From: Candidatus Krumholzibacteriota bacterium
GTDB taxonomy: Bacteria > Krumholzibacteriota > Krumholzibacteriia > Krumholzibacteriales > Krumholzibacteriaceae
NCBI GenBank assembly: GCA_016932415.1
Contig: JAFGCX010000038.1
Span: 1-49,606, forward strand
Reading direction: 5' to 3'
DNA: 49,606 nt
In this document: positions 46,339 to 49,606 of the stretch, piece by piece
How positions within the stretch are numbered: the first letter of the stretch is position 1
Layout: every line of letters starts with the position of its first letter
Translations under genes and position numbers: made by a program
Notes under the pieces: generated by a model
What the model was told of the DNA's origin: nothing
Seen by the model: only the letters and a program-made list of their open reading frames with translations
The model's database searches: none

Positions 46339-46785
46339 CTACCGTTCAGACTTCCGAAACAACATCGCTGAGCCGATAAACAGCCCGACGAAAAACCCGT
46401 TGGCGATCAGGATATCCCATGGCCAGATTGGGCCGGTGGAACCAAACCTGGCGATCAAGGCGATCACGGCAACCGACGCCTGAGCGAGCGCTGTTGCGAA
46501 CAACGCGCGTGCCATCCCACGTGGATGGAAGCGAGCCAGTATGGCACCGATGAGTCCGACGGCAAGCACACCATAATACATCATGTTCGCGTCTTCATCG
46601 GAAGCCCCTATGACGCCAACAGCACCGTTTACCCAGAAGAGAAGGAATGCTGCCGTGAGCGATAGTCCGACGGCGTATTTGTACGCCGTATTACCCGGCT
46701 TCCTCGTTTTAAGGACCATAAAGATCACGATGAATGCTGCCGCGAGAATAACGCCGGGTAGAAAGTGTTTCGCAAAGTAGATCAT
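46339..46785 (-). CDS. Small integral membrane protein, last cassette gene
   Basis: 148 residues with four to five membrane segments (LPGVILAAAFIVIFMVL, LSLTAAFLLFWVNGAVGVIG, VLAVGLIGAILARF, ASVAVIALIA, GFFVGLFIGSAMLF). Function unknown. The ATG begins ~27 bases after the attC-like site at 46812-46899, as is usual for cassette genes. Only 27 bases separate its stop from the lipoprotein stop, leaving no space for an attC of its own, so the final cassette appears to have lost its recombination site. Confidence 0.78.
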   Translation of the reverse strand: MIYFAKHFLPGVILAAAFIVIFMVLKTRKPGNTAYKYAVGLSLTAAFLLFWVNGAVGVIGASDEDANMMYYGVLAVGLIGAILARFHPRGMARALFATALAQASVAVIALIARFGSTGPIWPWDILIANGFFVGLFIGSAMLFRKSER

Positions 46786-46811
46786 ATTACCTCAAATATA
46801 AAATATTACTT

Positions 46812-46899
46812 TATTAATCGGCTTACGGCCTCGGCGCGAACTCCGCTCAAGCAGGGAGCGCGCCGGGGCCGAGCTTTCTGCCGCAAGCAGTAGTTAGAA
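46812..46899 (-). repeat. attC-like site 5
   Basis: Reading on the minus strand: TTCTAAC (R''), then GCTTGCGGC which pairs with GCCGTAAGC at the other end with one unpaired base, and a degenerate R' (ATTAATA). It lies between the 32-residue peptide gene and the membrane protein gene. Confidence 0.6.
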
Positions 46900-46908
46900 A
46901 ATCCGTAA

Positions 46909-47007
46909 TTATAATGACTCAACGCGTGACTTATCGAAAGCGATTAAACTCCGCGGTAAAACAATCAGCACAGCCAACGACGCCATCAACAGAGAATGTT
47001 TTCGCAC
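46909..47007 (-). CDS. Possible 32-residue signal-peptide-like microprotein (cassette gene)
   Basis: Between attC sites 4 and 5 the ~198 bases hold a minus-strand ORF starting at GTG behind AAGGAAG. The product has a basic N-terminus (MRKH), a hydrophobic stretch (LLMASLAVLIVLPRSLIA) and a short tail (FDKSRVESL), and stops 9 bases before attC site 5. It looks like a signal peptide without a mature domain, either a tiny membrane peptide or a truncated cassette gene. A plus-strand ORF in the same place overlaps attC 4 and is less likely. Confidence 0.4.
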   Translation of the reverse strand: MRKHSLLMASLAVLIVLPRSLIAFDKSRVESL

Positions 47008-47097
47008 TTTTTTCTTCCTTTCGCGAAAAAACCCCGAAAACCATTACTAACGCAATCTGTCATTTGCTTCGACAAAACAACGCGTTTACCACTGTAG

Positions 47098-47197
47098 GCT
47101 GAACAATTCCGCTTCAGTTGCTGACTTTCCCTTCGCGGTCCCTGCCCAGGAAAGGGCCGTGGCAGGGAGAACCGTCTTCTGCAAGCGGAGGTTATAT
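47098..47197 (-). repeat. attC-like site 4
   Basis: Minus strand: ATATAAC (R''), CCGCTTGCAG pairing with CTGAAGCGG with an extrahelical base, and GTTCAGC (R'). Stem centre GCAGGGACC/GGTCCCTGC also present. It begins 10 bases after the jelly-roll gene stop. Confidence 0.75.
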
Positions 47198-47207
47198 CCC
47201 TGCTTAC

Positions 47208-47825
47208 CTATCCATCATCTGAGACATGGACAACTGATATGTCGTCGAACCATACCTTGCCTCCGGGATTCGCATGTCCAAGAATACCAGCCAGAATCAC
47301 AACCCTCCAGGTTCCTTCTGGAATCTTTATGGTTGTTTTAACTTCCGTCCAATCAGAGGTACCCAGAACCTTGTAATCGTGTTCGGTGCTGACAAGTCCC
47401 AACCTTTTCTTCATTCCTCGATCCCAACACTGGACTAGAATGCTCGCTGATTCCTTCAGGTCTTGTGTTTTTATCCATCCGGAGATTTCATATGTTAATC
47501 CGGGAATGCATTTCAATGGAGCCTGATTCCAGTGATAATGTATCATGGTTCTTGGGTGATCTTTGCCAATTGTAATTGAAACTGATCTTTTGCCGGAATG
47601 AAAGAAATCTTTATCCCACTTGAGATCTACGAAATCTTTCATTTGAGGAACACGCGTTGCATTCCAATGGTCAGGATTTTCCCCAGATCCCAGTTCGTAT
47701 TCAAAGCCGCCGTTTTTAACAAAGTTTGTTTGCCCATCTCCACAATAACCGGCAGCCCCGGCGATAAGAATCAAGGAAAATGATACTCCAACCAGCACTC
47801 GAATCGCGCTTCTTGTCAAAACCAT
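47208..47825 (-). CDS. Secreted jelly-roll (carbohydrate-binding-module-like) protein, cassette gene
   Basis: 205 residues with signal peptide (VGVSFSLILIAGAAG). The mature part has the CBM4/9-like pattern: NGGFEYELG at the start, W in DHWNAT, SGKRSVSI, YEISGWIKTQ, and a final GKVWFDDISVV. It probably binds a polysaccharide or peptide surface; no catalytic domain is seen. The ATG follows GGGAGG. Base composition is more AT-rich than the chromosomal genes to the left, fitting a mobile origin. Confidence 0.8.
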   Translation of the reverse strand: MVLTRSAIRVLVGVSFSLILIAGAAGYCGDGQTNFVKNGGFEYELGSGENPDHWNATRVPQMKDFVDLKWDKDFFHSGKRSVSITIGKDHPRTMIHYHWNQAPLKCIPGLTYEISGWIKTQDLKESASILVQCWDRGMKKRLGLVSTEHDYKVLGTSDWTEVKTTIKIPEGTWRVVILAGILGHANPGGKVWFDDISVVHVSDDG

Positions 47826-47849
47826 TTATCCTCCCTATTGAAACCGTGA

Positions 47850-47946
47850 ATATTACAATTCCCTACAGCAGTAGGGCGATCCAGGCGAGGGCCTTGCCCA
47901 GGCAAGGGCCGTGACAGGCCGGAGCCGTCTGCTGCAAGTGTTAGAC
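47850..47946 (-). repeat. attC-like site 3
   Basis: Minus strand: GTCTAAC (R''), CAGCAG near the left arm pairing with CTGCTG at the right, and a poor R' (GTAATAT). Internal GGCCCTTGCC/GGCAAGGCC stem. Shares its core with sites 1 and 4. It lies 11 bases after the Ig-like gene stop. Confidence 0.65.
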
Positions 47947-47956
47947 GCTGAATTAT

Positions 47957-48574
47957 TTAGCGCTCTGACTCATTCCATACGCGAGAAGTATCTGTATCCT
48001 GCCTTTCTTTGTCGAATAAAGTTTCAAGCCACTTTTTTCTGCGAATATATTTTTCGTCCTGCCCCTTGCGTCCATCATGTTCTACCTGGACTACATTTGA
48101 TGCATCGCTTACATTTCCAGCACGATCCATGGAAGTAACATATAGTGTAAAACTAAAAGAATCCTGAGTCCAATTTTCTCCGTCATCCCAAAATATCCAT
48201 ATCCGACTATCATGCGAATAATAATATCCTTCAGGAACTTTGAGATTTTCAGGCGTTGTGCCATTTAGTAGATGAAACATGTACCCCAGTTTTTCCGAAG
48301 GAGTGCGATTGTCTTCTGCATCCAACACGTTGAAGCTAATTTCGCCGTTGCTAATATCCTCTACCCATGGCGTACTGCCGTTATCTAAAGTTATGGAGCC
48401 GGAACCTCGACCAATATTCGCTATACTTAAGATTGGAGGAGATGGTGGTATGCTATCAATGAGTTCCTCTCCTGGAACAGTGCAAAACCTAGTCATCGTA
48501 ACCAGCACCGAGTGAGATTCATAGGCATGGGTCATAAATAATGCTACTACCAATATGAAGATACTTTTTTTCAT
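47957..48574 (-). CDS. Secreted protein with Ig/fibronectin-like domain, cassette gene
   Basis: 205 residues with a signal peptide (SIFILVVALFMTHA). Residues ~45-165 look like an Ig/fibronectin-III-type beta domain (SFTLYVTSMDRAGNVSDAS), and the tail is charged (RRKKWLETLFDKERQ). Function unknown. The ATG lies just 10 bases after the R' sequence of attC site 2 and no Shine-Dalgarno site is obvious. AT-rich relative to the chromosome. Confidence 0.75.
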   Translation of the reverse strand: MKKSIFILVVALFMTHAYESHSVLVTMTRFCTVPGEELIDSIPPSPPILSIANIGRGSGSITLDNGSTPWVEDISNGEISFNVLDAEDNRTPSEKLGYMFHLLNGTTPENLKVPEGYYYSHDSRIWIFWDDGENWTQDSFSFTLYVTSMDRAGNVSDASNVVQVEHDGRKGQDEKYIRRKKWLETLFDKERQDTDTSRVWNESER

Positions 48575-48584
48575 AGTTACATGC

Positions 48585-48682
48585 GTCTAACGTTGGTTTA
48601 GCCTGCAAAGGCGGTTGACGCGTGCCGAGCGCCTGCACGGGGCGTGACAAGCGACTTTGTCAGGTTCAAACTCTTGTTATGC
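48585..48682 (-). repeat. attC-like site 2
   Basis: Minus strand: GCATAAC (R''), a divergent central palindrome, and GTTAGAC (R'), the last matching GTTRRRY exactly. Length 98 bp. It starts 14 bases after the metallo-beta-lactamase stop and ends 10 bases before the next gene's ATG. Confidence 0.8.
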
Positions 48683-48696
48683 TCTATCCCGCAGCC

Positions 48697-49590
<894 letters not shown>

Positions 49591-49606
49591 GGTGACAGAC
49601 AACTAA

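Noticed and set aside
46914-47102. 62-residue plus-strand ORF in the cassette array
   Set aside because: Overlaps attC site 4 and runs against the direction of the other cassettes.

Overview
The window looks like chromosome from an uncultivated, protein-degrading heterotroph, plausibly a candidate phylum of the FCB or Krumholzibacteria/Eisenbacteria type. This is inferred from moderate GC, the two-component-type propeller sensor, a secreted esterase with a C-terminal FlgD-like/type 9-style sorting domain, large secreted peptidases and a membrane pyrophosphatase. Taxonomy is inference because no marker gene settles it. Most of the window (1-46.3 kb) is ordinary chromosomal coding sequence with strong Shine-Dalgarno sites and short operons. 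The last ~3 kb (46.8-49.6 kb) is different: it is an integron gene-cassette array.

Layout. 0.1-1.7 kb: secreted propeller plus transglutaminase. 1.8-4.9 kb (minus): ychF, archease, rtcB (RNA ligation). 5-11.4 kb (minus): secreted zinc peptidase, then tdh-kbl (threonine to glycine plus acetyl-CoA) and hppA. 11.5 kb: tRNA-Glu. 11.7-14.5 kb (minus): a DnaE-like protein in which all three polymerase aspartates appear to be lost. 14.7-16 kb: GAF-PP2C phosphatase. 16-18.7 kb: M14 peptidase. 18.9-24.2 kb: acetoacetyl-CoA synthetase facing an operon for a thiolase-like protein without its cysteine, a DUF35 partner and an acyl-CoA dehydrogenase that seems to start at AUC. 24.3-30.6 kb: a small secreted protein, threonine dehydratase behind a leader terminator, YihY, a GlnE/GlnD-like double nucleotidyltransferase and an orphan 2-oxoacid oxidoreductase gamma subunit. 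30.9-34.2 kb: a giant propeller-PP2C sensor. 34.3-39.8 kb: an operon with an isocitrate/isopropylmalate-type dehydrogenase, an HD phosphohydrolase and two aconitase-family dehydratases. 39.8-46.3 kb: FIST protein, GNAT-nitrilase fusion, secreted esterase and a beta-helical lipoprotein.

Cassette array. Five attC-like sites of about 88-100 bp lie at 46812, 47098, 47850, 48585 and 49493. They separate minus-strand cassettes that mostly encode secreted or membrane proteins. One cassette encodes a subclass B2 metallo-beta-lactamase (CphA/Sfh-I type) with all expected active-site residues. The integrase should lie beyond the right edge of the window.

How the genes fit together. Secreted peptidases feed amino-acid and acyl-CoA catabolism (threonine dehydrogenase/ligase, threonine dehydratase, acyl-CoA dehydrogenase, acetoacetyl-CoA synthetase), and the pyrophosphatase recovers energy as an ion gradient. 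Two PP2C phosphatases suggest partner-switching regulation whose partners are outside the window. The most notable points are the B2 lactamase in a cassette, the catalytically dead DnaE-like protein, the Cys-less thiolase with DUF35, the attenuator before threonine dehydratase and the doubled dehydratase operon. No CRISPR array, phage or insertion sequence was seen.
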